Shown: positions 1-10,400 of the stretch, one piece after another | How positions within the stretch are numbered: position 1 is the first letter of the stretch | Layout of the letters: each line of letters begins with the position of its first letter | The notes under the pieces: model-generated | What the model saw: the letters and a program-made list of their open reading frames with translations, nothing else | The model's database searches: none | Told to the model about the DNA's origin: nothing | Translations under genes and position numbers: made by a program | Assembly (NCBI GenBank): GCA_036504095.1 | Contig: DASXVS010000080.1 | Location: forward strand, 62,001-126,000 | DNA from: Armatimonadota bacterium | Lineage (GTDB): Bacteria; Armatimonadota; DTGP01; JAKQQT01 | DNA: 64,000 bases | Direction of reading: 5' to 3'

Positions 1-1773
1 CATGGCGACGTGTTCCTTCAGAACGCCGGCCAGCTCCGAATTGGGCTTCACGCCTGATTTCACAGTGACGAACGCGGCGATCGCCTGCCCTTTGATATCG
101 TGGCTCCGGCCGATAACCGCGCTCTCCGCGACGTCCGGGTGATCGACCAGCGCGCTCTCGACCTCCATGGTGCTGATGCGGTGGCCCGCCACGTTCATCA
201 CGTCGTCCACCCTGCCGAGAATCCAGAAGTAGCCGTCCGCGTCCCGCTTCGCGCCATCCCCCGTGAAATAGACCCCCGGGAATTTGTCGAAATACTGTTC
301 CTTGTACCGCTCCGGGTCGCCCCAGATGTTTCGGAGCATGCCGGGCCACGGCTTGCGGATAACCAGGTACCCGCCGCCCACGGCGACGCTGTTTCCCGCC
401 TCGTCCACGATATCCGCCGAAATTCCCGGGAACGGCTTCGTCGCGGAACCGGGCACCGTTGGCGTGATGCCGGGAAGCGGCGTGATGAGGATATGGCCGG
501 TCTCGGTCTGCCACCAGGTGTCCACGATGGGACAGCGTCCCCCGCCGACGTGCAGGTGGTACCACATCCACGCCTCCGGGTTGATCGGCTCGCCCACCGA
601 GCCCAGAAGCCTCAACGACGTGAGATCGTGTTTGTCGGGGAATTCCGGCCCCCACTTCATGAAGGTCCGGATGGCGGTTGGCGCCGTGTAGAGGATGGAG
701 ACACCGTACTTCTCGATGATGGACCAGAAGCGGTTTTTCGCCGGGTAGTCCGGGGCGCCTTCGTACATCACGCACGTCGCCCCGTTCGCCAGCGGCCCGT
801 AGACGATATAGGAATGCCCGGTCACCCAGCCTATGTCCGCCGTGCACCAATAGACATCGTCTTCCTTGATGTCGAAGACCCACTTCGTGGTGGCGTATAC
901 CCCCGTCAGGTAGCCGCCGGTCGTATGCAGTATTCCCTTGGGCTTGCCGGTGCTTCCGCTTGTGTAAAGAATGAACAATGGGTCCTCGGAGTCCATTTCC
1001 TCCGGCTCGCAGACCAGTTTGGAATGCTCTTCCATCAGGCGATGCCACCAACGATCGCGCCCTTCTTTCATCGGCACCAGGGCGGCGTTTTCCGTGCGGT
1101 TCAGGACAACCACGGTCTGGATGGTGGGCGTCGATTTGAGCGCTTCGTCCGCCGTTCTCTTGAGTGGTACCGCGATGCCGCGCCGGTAGCCGCCGTCCGC
1201 TGTGACCAGGACTTTAGCCTGACAGTCATTGATTCGATCGCGGATGGAATCCGGGCTGAAGCCCCCGAAGATGACGCTGTGGACCGCTCCGATTCGCGCG
1301 CAGGCCAGCATCGTGATGACCAGTTCGGGGACCATCGGCAGGTAGACCGCCACGCGGTCGCCCTTTTGAACGCCGAGGTACTTCAGGACGCTGGCGAACT
1401 TGTTGGTCTCCCGCCAGAGGTCGCGATAAGTGAGTACCCTCTCCTCGCCGGGTTCTCCTTCCCAGATAATCGCCGCCTTGTTCTTGCGGGGGCCGTTGAG
1501 GTGCCGGTCGAGGCAGTTGGCGCTGACGTTGATCTTGCCTCCCACGAACCATCTGGCGAACGGAGGCTCCCATTCGCATGTGGTCTCCCACGGCGTTGTC
1601 CAATCCAGTTCCCGGGCGAAGCCGTCCCAGAAGGCTTCGGAGTCGTCTCCCGCTTTGGCGCCGATATCGGGATCGTTGATGTTCGCCTGTGCCGTAAACG
1701 CGGCGTCCGGCTGGAATGTGCGGTGTTCCTCTAATAGTGCTTCGATCGTCTGCCCGCTGAACTCTGTGCTCAT
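1..1773 (-). CDS. acs: Acetyl-CoA synthetase (AMP-forming), 3' end cut by window edge
   Basis: Activates acetate to acetyl-CoA through acetyl-AMP in the cytosol, feeding the citrate synthase encoded nearby. The minus-strand frame is open for 591 codons and leaves the window before its stop; the family is about 650 residues, so roughly 60 C-terminal residues are missing. The N-terminus reads [20 protein letters not shown]. The AMP-binding P-loop [11 protein letters not shown] is encoded near 942-975, and the acyl-CoA synthetase segment [17 protein letters not shown] lies upstream of it. The ATG at 1773 has an AAAGGAG Shine-Dalgarno about 7 bases upstream. It is the last gene of a co-directional run with citrate synthase and isocitrate dehydrogenase, which fits acetate use through the TCA cycle. 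Family assignment is secure. Confidence 0.95.
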   Translation of the reverse strand, partial: MSTEFSGQTIEALLEEHRTFQPDAAFTAQANINDPDIGAKAGDDSEAFWDGFARELDWTTPWETTCEWEPPFARWFVGGKINVSANCLDRHLNGPRKNKAAIIWEGEPGEERVLTYRDLWRETNKFASVLKYLGVQKGDRVAVYLPMVPELVITMLACARIGAVHSVIFGGFSPDSIRDRINDCQAKVLVTADGGYRRGIAVPLKRTADEALKSTPTIQTVVVLNRTENAALVPMKEGRDRWWHRLMEEHSKLVCEPEEMDSEDPLFILYTSGSTGKPKGILHTTGGYLTGVYATTKWVFDIKEDDVYWCTADIGWVTGHSYIVYGPLANGATCVMYEGAPDYPAKNRFWSIIEKYGVSILYTAPTAIRTFMKWGPEFPDKHDLTSLRLLGSVGEPINPEAWMWYHLHVGGGRCPIVDTWWQTETGHILITPLPGITPTVPGSATKPFPGISADIVDEAGNSVAVGGGYLVIRKPWPGMLRNIWGDPERYKEQYFDKFPGVYFTGDGAKRDADGYFWILGRVDDVMNVAGHRISTMEVESALVDHPDVAESAVIGRSHDIKGQAIAAFVTVKSGVKPNSELAGVLKEHVAM

Positions 1774-1957
1774 TCATTCTCCTTTCCGGTGGAAAGCTAT
1801 GAGACAATCTTATTCGGTGGCGTAACGGCATAGCAAACCACCGGGGCGACACTCTGTTGATCGGCTCCTATGGCCTTAACCGCCAAAAATGCGCAGGGTT
1901 CCGCGGGACGGTTGTCCCACGGAACCCCTTCCAACCACGATGCGACGCTCCGCCGCT

Positions 1958-2425
1958 CTACCCGATGCCGTGTTCCTTCTTGATCCGGTTGATCTGCTCA
2001 ACACGGAATTTCATGAGGCCGATATATGTCTGGACGAAATCGCCGACCGTCAGCGGGCCGCGCTCGGAGTGAATGGCGGTTCGCTGCCAGTCCTTCCGGC
2101 GAAGGTTCGCCAGCAAATCCACGTTGACCTTGCGCAATGCCACCAGCAGGGCCAGCGCGAGGTCATAGTCACGCTCCTTATTGTCGAGGCGGCGCGCCCA
2201 TTCCACTTCGTTGTACACTTGCACCGTCGCGTTGTCTTCCGCCAGCGCGCGCCGGATGCGGTCGCTGGCGACGATCTCGGAATCGGACAGGTGGACGATG
2301 ATCTCATGAATCGACCAGCGATCCGGCTCGGGAACCGCATCGATAACGTCTTTCGAAAGGCCTTTGACGGCCTGGACGACCATATCGGCGCCTTCCTCAT
2401 ACTCTTGAAGCATCTGCAGGTACAT
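1958..2425 (-). CDS. DinB-family four-helix protein
   Basis: A 155-residue cytosolic protein of the DinB/YfiT-like four-helix-bundle superfamily. Members often bind a metal through three histidines and act as thiol-dependent transferases or stress proteins; the substrate cannot be told here. Visible marks are RWSIHEIIVHLSDSE in the first half, typical of the family helix with its first metal-site histidine, and a C-terminal segment GDFVQTYIGLMKFRVEQINR. The start at 2425 (MYLQMLQEYEEG) was preferred over an upstream in-frame ATG because GGGAG lies just before it. It lies between acs and the isocitrate dehydrogenase gene, probably in the same transcription direction group, without an obvious metabolic link. 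Confidence 0.8.
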   Translation of the reverse strand: MYLQMLQEYEEGADMVVQAVKGLSKDVIDAVPEPDRWSIHEIIVHLSDSEIVASDRIRRALAEDNATVQVYNEVEWARRLDNKERDYDLALALLVALRKVNVDLLANLRRKDWQRTAIHSERGPLTVGDFVQTYIGLMKFRVEQINRIKKEHGIG

Positions 2426-2533
2426 AGAACTCTCCCAATCACCGGAACCAAGCCCGGCCGGCGCCATCCGCGCTCATATGAAACGTAATTTCTCGCGCCG
2501 CGCAGCCACCCGGCGGCCAAGCGGCGCATACCC

Positions 2534-3601
2534 TCACGCTAGTTTTGCGATAACCGCGTCGGCGTATTCCCGGGTGCCGACGGCCGACGGATCGTTGCGG
2601 TCCGCCTTCATATCATAGGTCACCGAGACGCCCTCAGCGATAACCGAAGCCACCGCCCGTTCCATACGATCCGCCGCATCCTTTTCGCCGATGTGCCTCA
2701 GCATCAGCATTCCGCTGAGGATCCCGGCCGTCGGGTTGACCTTGTTCTGGCCTTTGTACTTGGGTGCGCTTCCGTGTGTCGGCTCAAAAACAGCAACGCC
2801 GTCGCCGATGTTCGCGCCCGGCGCAACGCCCAGACCGCCCACCAGGCCGGCGCACAGATCGCTCAGGATGTCGCCGTACAGGTTCTCCGTCACCAGAATA
2901 TCGTAGTTCTCAGGCTTCTGAACGAGTTGCATGCACATCGCGTCCACCAGCACTTCATCATACTCAACGCGGCCCTCGTACTCCTTCGCCACTTCCCGCG
3001 TGCTCCGATAGAACAGGCCATCCGTGAACTTCATGATGTTCGCCTTCGCGATGGCGGTCACCTTGCGGCGTCCATTCGCCAAGGCGTACTCAAAGGCGTA
3101 ACGCGCGATGCGCGTGCTGGCGGCGCCGGAAATGGGCTTGATGGAAATGGCGGAGTGCGGAGCGATGCGTTTCGTGTTGAACGCGCGGATCTGTTCGGCC
3201 TCCGGCGAGTCCACGTCGAACTCCACACCCGCGTACAGGTCTTCGGTGTTCTCGCGCACGAGTACCAGATCCACGTTTTGGTACCGGCTTCGGACGCCGG
3301 GATACCATTTGCAGGGCCGCAGGCAGGCGTAGAGGCCCAACTCCTGACGCAGCGCCACGTTGACGCTCCGAAATCCGGTGCCGATCGGCGTCGTGATCGG
3401 GCCCTTCAGCGCGACCTTGTTCCGCCGGATGCTGTCGAGCGTGTCCTCCGGCAGGGGCGTGCCGGCGGACTCCATCACATCAACGCCCGCGTGACGTACT
3501 TCCCATTCGATCTTCGCGCCGGTCGCGTCGATGACGCGCCGGGTCGCTTCCACGAGTTCTGGTCCGGTGCCGTCACCGGGGATCAGGGTAATTTTGTGCA
3601 T
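2534..3601 (-). CDS. NAD-dependent isocitrate dehydrogenase (isocitrate/isopropylmalate family)
   Basis: A 355-residue beta-decarboxylating dehydrogenase that should oxidise isocitrate to 2-oxoglutarate. The nucleotide end starts [16 protein letters not shown]. The substrate loop [19 protein letters not shown] and [13 protein letters not shown] match NAD-type isocitrate dehydrogenases rather than LeuB. The metal-binding helix is [17 protein letters not shown], followed by [18 protein letters not shown] near the cofactor pocket. Citrate synthase lies two genes upstream, so two of the first three TCA steps cluster here without aconitase. The start MHKITLIPG (3601) fits the family, but there is no clear Shine-Dalgarno: a heptamer repeat array (3604-3687) abuts the start codon. 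Isopropylmalate dehydrogenase is the alternative, judged less likely. Confidence 0.88.
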   Translation of the reverse strand: MHKITLIPGDGTGPELVEATRRVIDATGAKIEWEVRHAGVDVMESAGTPLPEDTLDSIRRNKVALKGPITTPIGTGFRSVNVALRQELGLYACLRPCKWYPGVRSRYQNVDLVLVRENTEDLYAGVEFDVDSPEAEQIRAFNTKRIAPHSAISIKPISGAASTRIARYAFEYALANGRRKVTAIAKANIMKFTDGLFYRSTREVAKEYEGRVEYDEVLVDAMCMQLVQKPENYDILVTENLYGDILSDLCAGLVGGLGVAPGANIGDGVAVFEPTHGSAPKYKGQNKVNPTAGILSGMLMLRHIGEKDAADRMERAVASVIAEGVSVTYDMKADRNDPSAVGTREYADAVIAKLA

Positions 3602-3603
3602 GT

Positions 3604-3687
3604 CAGCATTCAGCATTCAGCATTCGGCATCCAGACTCGCAGTCCCCGGGCGGGGTCTGGATGCTGAATGCCGGATGCTGAATGCTG
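3604..3687. repeat. Heptamer tandem repeat, inverted arrangement (CAGCATT type)
   Basis: Three successive CAGCATT units at 3604-3624, then a CGGCATC variant, face AATGCTG/GATGCTG units at 3660-3687, so the whole segment folds into one long imperfect hairpin around a GC-rich centre. It fills the gap between the AIM24 gene and the isocitrate dehydrogenase start codon. It resembles the short tandemly repeated heptamers known from cyanobacteria but is not one of the classic sequences I recall. Confidence 0.85.
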
Positions 3688-3697
3688 TTGATTCCTT

Positions 3698-4438
3698 TCA
3701 GTCGTTTCCGAAAATGCGGCCGATGCCGCCGATCTGGCCCAGCAATCCGCCCGCGCTGCTTTCGCCGCGCGGCGATGAAGAGCCCGCGATACGTCCAACC
3801 AGCCGGCTGAACGGGAGGGTCTGGAGGATACACCGTCCGGGGCCGGCGAGCAAGGCTTGGAACATGCCTTCCCCACCGAAAAGCACATTGCTGAAGCCGC
3901 CCACGAACTGTATGTCATACGTCACGGTAGGCTCGAATGCAACGATGCACCCGGTATCCACGCGAAGGGTCTGTCCCGGAGTCAGTTCAAAATCCAGGAA
4001 GGTGCCACCGCCGTGGATAAACGCATTGCCCTGTCCGCGCAATTGCTGCAGCACGAACCCTTCGCCGCCGAACAGGCCCGCGCCAAACCGCTTGGTGAAT
4101 GCCACCGTGATCTCAACGCCTTCGGTGCTCACCAGGAACGAGTCGCGCTGGCAGAGCCAGCCTTCGCCCTGAATCGGCAGCTCGCGGAGCGTTCCCGGAT
4201 ACGGGGCAGCGAAAGCCACCTGGCCCGGCGCGCCGGCCGCTCGAAAGTGGGTCATAAACAGGGTTGCGCCCGCCATCAGGCGCTGGAGGCCCCCCATGAT
4301 GCCGCCGCGCATCTGCGTGTCCATCTGGACGGCATCCGTCATATACAGAAACGCGCCGGCCTCCGCCTGAACGGATTCGGACGGGGCGAGGTCCACGATG
4401 AGCGCCTGCATGTCTTCGCCAACCACTCGAAATTGCAT
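3698..4438 (-). CDS. AIM24/TIGR00266-family protein
   Basis: A 246-residue protein of the AIM24 family, a double beta-helix fold found in bacteria and in mitochondria; the biochemical role is unknown. The chain has no signal peptide. Family marks are QAEAGAFLYMTDAVQMDTQM near the N-terminus, GGLQRLMAGATLFMTHF, and GEGFVLQQLRGQGNAFIHGG with the glycine-rich turns of the fold, followed by a Gly/Ser-rich tail (GSSSPRGESSAGGLLGQIGG). The start at 4438 (MQFRVVGEDMQAL) fits the family; an upstream in-frame ATG at 4504 would add residues encoded by a repeat. It sits between citrate synthase and isocitrate dehydrogenase genes, 83 bp and 96 bp away, with repeat elements in both gaps. Confidence 0.85.
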   Translation of the reverse strand: MQFRVVGEDMQALIVDLAPSESVQAEAGAFLYMTDAVQMDTQMRGGIMGGLQRLMAGATLFMTHFRAAGAPGQVAFAAPYPGTLRELPIQGEGWLCQRDSFLVSTEGVEITVAFTKRFGAGLFGGEGFVLQQLRGQGNAFIHGGGTFLDFELTPGQTLRVDTGCIVAFEPTVTYDIQFVGGFSNVLFGGEGMFQALLAGPGRCILQTLPFSRLVGRIAGSSSPRGESSAGGLLGQIGGIGRIFGND

Positions 4439-4463
4439 CGTCTGGTCCAGTCTGGAGTATTGA

Positions 4464-4515
4464 AAATTGAGAATTGAGACCGCGGATCCGGTATCTGGCC
4501 CCAATTCTCAATTCC
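4464..4515. repeat. Heptamer tandem repeat, inverted arrangement (AATTGAG type)
   Basis: Two AATTGAG units at 4465-4478 face CAATTCT and CAATTCC units at 4502-4515, pairing across a short GC-rich loop. The element occupies the space between the citrate synthase stop and the AIM24 start. It has the same architecture as the element at 3604-3687 with an unrelated heptamer sequence. Confidence 0.7.
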
Positions 4516-4521
4516 CACGTC

Positions 4522-5649
4522 TCACCTTTTGTCGATGGGCACAAAATCGCGCTTCGTGTAACCAATGTAGTCGCAGCGCGGCCTCATGATGCGGTTGTCG
4601 TTCAACTGCTCGATCACGTGGGCTGTCCACCCCGCCATGCGGCTGCACGCGAAACTCGGGCTGTAAAGCATCACCGGGAGGCCGAGATCGGCGAACACGC
4701 TGGCGCTGAAGAAGTCCACGTTGGCGTTGATCCCCTTCTCCCGCAACACCGTCTCGTAGACGATCTCGCTGATCCGGAAATACTCCTCCTTGCCCGCCTT
4801 GATCGCCATCTGCCGGCCCATCTCGCGCAGGTAGGCCGCGCGCGGGTCAACCGTCTTGTAGACGCGGTGGCCGAAGCCGGGGATCTTGACCTTGTTCGCC
4901 AACTGCTCCTTCACCCACTCCTCGGGATCCTGGCCGGTCTCCGCGAGGACGGTGAGGTATTTCATCACCTGCTCGTTGGCGCCGCCGTGGAGCGGACCGC
5001 CAAGGGCCCCGATTGCGCCGGTAACTCCGGCGTACATGTCGGCGAGGGTGCTCACGATCACGCGCGCGGTGAAAGTGCTGGCGTTGAACTCGTGATCCGC
5101 GTGAAGCACCAGCGCCACGTCGTACGTCCGGGCCTCGGTTTCATCCGGCAATTTGCCGGTAAGCATGTACAGGAAATTTGTGGCCTCATCGCCGGTATCC
5201 AGCGGCTCGATGGGCTCCTGGAATGCGCGAATGCGTCCAATGGCGGCCGTCAGCGTGTGCGTGCGAGCAACCAGGCGTATCGCTTTGCGAAGGTTCGCCT
5301 CGGGGTTGTTCACTCCTGCGTCCGGATCGTACATTGCCAGGGCGCTCACCGATGACCTTAACCAGGCCATCGTGCGGGCCGTATGCGGCAGGCCGGACAT
5401 ATACCCGAGAAGACCGACTGGGACCTTGCGATTTGCGCGCAACTGCGCCTTCAGATCCTCCAATTGGGTCTCATTGGGAAGATCGCCATGCCAGAGAAGG
5501 TAGACGATCTCTTCGAAGCAGCAGTTGGCGGCAAGGTCCTGAATCTCGTAGCCGCGGTAGATGAGGCGGCCTTCGTCGCCGTAGACATTGGAGATTGAGG
5601 ACTGTCCGGCGATGACGCCTTCCAGCCCCGGATGTTCAACGGTGGCCAT
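4522..5649 (-). CDS. gltA: Citrate synthase
   Basis: A 375-residue, short (Gram-positive/archaeal-like) citrate synthase that condenses acetyl-CoA with oxaloacetate. The three catalytic residues are visible: His in GGPLHGGANEQVM, His in PGFGHRVYKTVDPRA, and Asp in NVDFFSASVFADLGL. The start MATVEHPGLEGV at 5649 has a near-perfect AAGGAGG Shine-Dalgarno four bases away. The same frame stays open for another 101 codons upstream, but that stretch shows no homology and is read as leader. A 2-methylcitrate synthase activity cannot be excluded from sequence. It is the first gene of the minus-strand metabolic run and has its own extended -10 promoter far upstream. Confidence 0.94.
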   Translation of the reverse strand: MATVEHPGLEGVIAGQSSISNVYGDEGRLIYRGYEIQDLAANCCFEEIVYLLWHGDLPNETQLEDLKAQLRANRKVPVGLLGYMSGLPHTARTMAWLRSSVSALAMYDPDAGVNNPEANLRKAIRLVARTHTLTAAIGRIRAFQEPIEPLDTGDEATNFLYMLTGKLPDETEARTYDVALVLHADHEFNASTFTARVIVSTLADMYAGVTGAIGALGGPLHGGANEQVMKYLTVLAETGQDPEEWVKEQLANKVKIPGFGHRVYKTVDPRAAYLREMGRQMAIKAGKEEYFRISEIVYETVLREKGINANVDFFSASVFADLGLPVMLYSPSFACSRMAGWTAHVIEQLNDNRIMRPRCDYIGYTKRDFVPIDKR

Positions 5650-5938
5650 GTTTCCTCCTTGCCCATAGCGGGCAGAAGATGCGCAACAGACGGCGCGCGT
5701 AGGGACCAAGTGGGTGTCGCCGGTGACCGACCGGAATCCAGACATGGGACATGGAGCGCTCACGTGCGATCCCGCTGTCCCTGGGTGAATAACCTGAGTC
5801 GCCACGATCCCCGGTGAGTTCCGGGGCGGTCCTGTATTCCCGGAATTGATAACACCCCGACAACCAGACGGTTCCCTGCCGCATTGATTGGCCATGGCCC
5901 ATATACCGACCGGGCGTAGATGAGTGTTATTCCCCACC
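5650..5938 (-). promoter_or_regulatory. Long structured leader of citrate synthase
   Basis: About 280 bases separate the putative promoter from the citrate synthase start. The leader contains a perfect CCCCGG/CCGGGG hairpin with a six-base loop (5809-5826). I do not recognise a known riboswitch consensus. Nothing between 5650 and 6220 has convincing coding features. Confidence 0.35.
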
Positions 5939-5947
5939 ATTATAACA
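5939..5947 (-). promoter_or_regulatory. Extended -10 promoter for citrate synthase
   Basis: On the minus strand the sequence TGTTATAAT is a perfect -10 hexamer with the TGn extension. The -35 region is weak. It would start transcription about 280 bases upstream of the citrate synthase ATG. Confidence 0.45.
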
Positions 5948-5952
5948 CACAA

Positions 5953-6220
5953 AGCCGAGACAACCTGACACCAAAACAGGGGGTCGATCCTGCCCCGGAA
6001 TCGTGCGCCATTTGCGGTGGCTCGCCTGCCTGCCCGCCCCGGGTGAACGATGCCGGAGCACGCATCGCTTCGTCTCCGATTTGGCGCCCGTCCAAGCAGG
6101 CGCTGCGGGGATCATCACGACGGCGCAGCACTGCCGGTGCAGAGCGGTTGGGGTAGGCGGATGAACACACGAAATGGCCGCTACATCCACAGCGCACGAA
6201 CCGTCCGGCGAGGGGAACGA
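5953..6220. other. Intergenic, no feature seen
   Basis: Between the citrate synthase promoter and the LuxR-type gene stop. Short open frames here lack Shine-Dalgarno sites and recognisable motifs. No RNA gene or repeat was noticed. Confidence 0.5.
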
Positions 6221-7234
6221 TCAGGCGCCGCGGCCGAAGATGAGCGCCGTGGCGGCCTGAACGGCCTGCGTTCGGTTTCGGACGCCCAGTTTGCGATAGA
6301 TGTTGGCGCAGTGGAACTTCACGGTGTCCACAGACAGGTACAGCGATCCGGCGATGGACGCATTGGACCGCCCATTGGCGAGCAGCACGGCAATTTCCAG
6401 TTCGCGCTTGGTGAGATCCAGCGCGGTCAGCTGCTCGATCCCCGGTTGCGTCTCCGAATCGGGGCGCGCCTGTTCGAGACGCGCCGGCGCCTCGGCAGCG
6501 AGGGTCATGACCTTGTGAAGGGAGCGGTCGAGGGCAATTTCGGCATCTCGCAAATCGGACAACTCCGCAGGAGTCATCGCGACAAGAGCGTGCGCCTGGT
6601 GGGCCAGACTGGAGAGATGCTCGATGAAGTCGTTCGTGATGCGGATGGCGCGGCTCTGACGCCGCTCCGATTCACGCTCGAGGGCAGCTATGCGTCGCCG
6701 GCAATCAGCGTGGCCCGCATCATCGTGAAGGATGCGCGCGCCACGATCGGCCAACGCCTGGAGGAGCTCGATCTCCTGTGGGTCGTAGGCGTCGGGTTCG
6801 TATGACTGCACAGACATGACGCCGACCAGATGGCGCCTTCCGTCCTCGCCGATGGTTCTCATCGGCAAGTGCATCGCGGAGCTTGAGAAGCGCGACTTGT
6901 CGCCAAAGGAAAACCCCGCGCGCTGCTTTTCCACGGTGGCCTCAGACAGGAAAAAAGGACGCAGGTTTCGCACCACCCAGGAGGTTGGGCCGTCGCCCAG
7001 GGGCACCGTGCAAGGTTCTTCCAGCGCATCGCCATCGCGGTTATACGCGAAATTCAGGGTGTCCGATTCCGCGTCGTAAAGGCAGATGTAGAAGCAGCTG
7101 GTCGAACCGAGGCGCGAGGCGGCCTCGTACAGCAACTCATACAGCGCATACGAATCGCCAAACCGTAACGCCCCGATTCGGGCCTCGACATCGGCGATCA
7201 TTTCGAATACGTCAAGTCCGGCAGCAGGCATCAT
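6221..7234 (-). CDS. GAF-domain LuxR-type transcriptional regulator
   Basis: A 337-residue cytosolic regulator. Residues about 20-170 look like a GAF sensor domain (CFYICLYDAESDTLNFAYNR, then HLVGVMSVQSYEPDAYDPQE), followed by a helical linker about 180-260 and a C-terminal LuxR/FixJ helix-turn-helix at about 270-330 (LTKRELEIAVLLANGRSNAS, then SVDTVKFHCANIYRKLGVRN). There is no phospho-acceptor receiver domain, so the signal is probably a small ligand or redox state sensed by GAF. Two adjacent ATGs (7234, 7231) are possible starts behind a GGTGG site. It stands alone between the metabolic run and the secreted-protein region; its targets are unknown. Confidence 0.85.
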   Translation of the reverse strand: MMPAAGLDVFEMIADVEARIGALRFGDSYALYELLYEAASRLGSTSCFYICLYDAESDTLNFAYNRDGDALEEPCTVPLGDGPTSWVVRNLRPFFLSEATVEKQRAGFSFGDKSRFSSSAMHLPMRTIGEDGRRHLVGVMSVQSYEPDAYDPQEIELLQALADRGARILHDDAGHADCRRRIAALERESERRQSRAIRITNDFIEHLSSLAHQAHALVAMTPAELSDLRDAEIALDRSLHKVMTLAAEAPARLEQARPDSETQPGIEQLTALDLTKRELEIAVLLANGRSNASIAGSLYLSVDTVKFHCANIYRKLGVRNRTQAVQAATALIFGRGA

Positions 7235-7313
7235 GAATCCACCGTTCGCTAATACGTTGCGGCCCGTGCCAACAAAGCCTTACGCCAGGCTAACGTATAT
7301 TTGCGTGTAATGT

Positions 7314-7343
7314 ATTATGAGATACACTGGGGCCACCAGTCAA
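7314..7343 (-). promoter_or_regulatory. Sigma70-type promoter for the LuxR-type gene
   Basis: On the minus strand TTGACT and CATAAT are separated by 18 bases and lie about 80 bases upstream of the regulator start. Each box differs from consensus at one position. Confidence 0.5.
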
Positions 7344-7404
7344 TATGATTGGCATTGACCGGCGGCCCCTTATGCTCCTTCACGAAACGGCAGTTCGCCC
7401 GATG

Positions 7405-10400
7405 CTACCCCAGGCGCATCTCCCAGAGCCGCCACGGCTCGAAAACGCTCATCCAGCCCTTGTCGTTGTGAAACTGGATGCTCAGGCCCATGGTCTGGTA
7501 CATCTGCGGCGCCAGGCCGATATCGGGGTTGTGCGGCATGGCGATCTCGATGACCGTTTTGCCGTCCACAAGCCGCAAAATGCCGTGCGTGCCCTTGCCG
7601 CTCGTTACGCGGACCTCTTTCGGCTCGGCAGATGCATTCCGCGCGTCCAGGCTCATCTCGATCTTGTCTTCAGTGAAGAGTCCGGTGTTCTTCGGCGTCA
7701 ACTGCACATCCATCGTACACGGCTGATCGATGACCGCGGCCAGGTACACGGCGTTTTCGTCCCACTGCAGGTACGTCTCGCCTTTGAAGGGCCCATTCAG
7801 TGTGGAAAGCGGTTCCCACTCGCCGGGGGATATCACACCGTCCAGCACAGGGGTCTTGCGCGGACGCTCCTGCTTCTCCGGGTCCAGCGGCCACGGATCG
7901 CGACCGTCGATCACGCCATCTCCGTCGGTGTCCTTCTTGCGGGGATCGGAGCCGCCAAGGATGCCGGCCATGGCCTCCTGCAGGTCCGTGAGGCCGTCGC
8001 CGTCCGTATCGATCTTGCGCGGGTCGCTTCCCATGCGCTTCTCGTCAAGCGCAAGCTTGGGCTCGTTGTCCGGCACGCCGTCGCCGTCCGCGTCGGCCGT
8101 CAGCTCGATGTGCCCCACCCCATTAGCCGGCAGCCAGAACCAGTCGTTCACCGGCCATTCGCGGAAGATGAACGCGTTGCAGTCGTACTGCCCGCCGAAA
8201 CGGCCGGGGTGGATCGTATAGTCCGGGTGGTTCAGCCAGAACTCCGGATAGCCGGCTCGATCGAAGAAAGCGTCCACCTGGTGGTTGTACTCGTGCGTCA
8301 TCAGCCAGGCGACCATGCCGTCGGCCGCGAAGGCGCTGTAGCCGTACGGCGTCAGACCGCCGCCACCCACCTGCCCGCGGGCTTCCAGTTGGTCTGCCTT
8401 GTAGCCCGGCGTTACCCACGTGCACACAACGCTGTCGTAGTCCTTGATGTGCTTCCCGGCGAAATCCGCGGAGGCCACAATGTCCTTCTTCACTTGGTCC
8501 ACCGGCGGGATGGCGTCCTTGATGTCCGCTTCCGCGTTCTCAATGACGGTGTAGTCAAGATCCAGGTTGACCTTGAAGTGCGTGTTGCGAAGGTAGAACT
8601 CCTTCGCGCGGGCCATCATACGCGGGATTCGATCGCCAAGTTGCTCGCGCGGCATCGCGTACTTCTCGCCTTTATTACCCGTCTTCAGGTAGATCGCAAC
8701 GATGATCTTCAGCGTCACGTACTGCATCTGGCCTTTGGGCGGCGCTGACAGGAACGAGTACTGCTTGGAGCCGGGCTCGGGTGGGAAGGTCCGCAACGGC
8801 GGCGAGATGTGGTACTTGTAGACCGAGTTCTGCTTGAGTCCGTTCAGGTCTATCCGGACGCTGCCGTCCGGCCCTGGTATGGCGTTGTACGGGTTGATGA
8901 GAACTTTGCCCTCGGGATCGGCGTAACCCAGGAATGCACGACCGGGCGCCTCGGTCTTCCAAGTAATGGTTGCCGAATCGCCGGCGACTTCCACGTGCGG
9001 TCTCGGCTCCGGTACGTCTGAAGGAATCACCACGATGCGGTTGTGGTCTGAATCGGCGAGGAAGATGGTGTCGTCCGGGCCGATGGCTATCCCGCCTGGC
9101 TGTCCGATGCCGCCGATGCTGAAGCCGGCGAAACTCGCCACGCGGTCGCCCTTCTGGTCGATCACTCGCACACAGCCGCCGCTTTCGTAATAGCCGAGGT
9201 TGCCGAGGTGGACGATCTGGTTCTTGCTGTTCACCGCCAGCGATTTCGGAGCCAGCCAGCCGGGGATGGAGCCGGCAGGTTCGAGGGCCATCTCGCGGGA
9301 CCCGTTACGCAGAGCGAGGATGCGGATCGTATTGTCTGCGGCGTCCGCGACCAGCACGCGACCGGCCGGGTCCATATACAGGCCACGCGCGTCCTTGAAC
9401 GGGCCAAGGCTGCTTCCGCCGCGCCCATTCGCATCGCGAACGCTGATGCTTGTAGCGGTCGCCACGATGAAGCCGCTCAGGTCACGGGCTGGCCACGAGC
9501 CCAGTGTGCCGGCATCCATCCGGGCGCTCTCGACCAGCAGGAAATCGCGCGCATCGGTATCAGCGGGGACGTTTTTGACGAACTTGCCCGAATCATCAAA
9601 CATAGCCAGCCGGTTCAGCGCGCGGTCAAGGACCCAGGTGTTCTTGTGGCCGTCGATACGGATGGGGCCGGGATCGAGAACCTGCCCTACCCCGCGTCCG
9701 CGCGGAGCAAATGAGCGCAATATCTTGCCGGCTTTTACGTCCATTACCGCAACGGTGTCTTTGCCGCGGTGACTCACATACAGGAGGCCTTCCGGTCCAA
9801 AGGCCAGCGATTGTGGCGCGTTGAATGGCTCGATGATCTTGAGACCCTCGGCTTCCGCCGCGCTGAGGCCGTATCGGCGTTCGTAGTTCGTAAACGCATT
9901 GGCTAGAGAGGATTCAATACCTACAAAGCCATCCATGAAATGCAGGTCGGCGTTCTTTCCGACAACCTTGCCATCCAGGAGGACGTTGTACTTGCCGAGA
10001 TCGCTGTCTACCGCCACGGCCAAGGTGTGCCACTCGTTCGCCGCGATGGCGGTGTTGTAGATGCCGGTCTGCTGGAAGTCGCCCTTAGAGTCCTCGTAGC
10101 CCCAGATGACGAATTCCGGATCCACGCGCACCATCTGGCAGTTGAAACGGTTATCGCGACTGCTCATGTTCCAGAACAGACCCCCTCCGGCAGGGCCTCC
10201 CAGCGATTTCGTGCGAACCGAGATCACGTACTGCCCGGTTGGCTTGTCGTCCATCGACGCGCCCTGGTCATACTGCTCGGTACCCGTCTGGCGATACTCG
10301 CCATCCTGGATGACCCAGGTACCCAGGAACGGTTTCCACGTCGGCGAGCCGTTACTCCCCGCCGCATATTTGCTGAAGTCGTCGTGAAAGGTGGTCTGGG

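Noticed and set aside
100-1734. 544-codon plus-strand open frame
   Set aside because: It lies antisense to acetyl-CoA synthetase, whose minus-strand translation shows the family motifs; the plus frame has none and no ribosome site.
3604-3687. CRISPR array
   Set aside because: The repeats are seven bases and contiguous with no spacers, facing each other as arms of one hairpin; no cas gene is present.
5650-5952. N-terminal extension of citrate synthase (101 residues)
   Set aside because: The extension has no similarity to citrate synthases, and a near-perfect Shine-Dalgarno marks the start at 5649.
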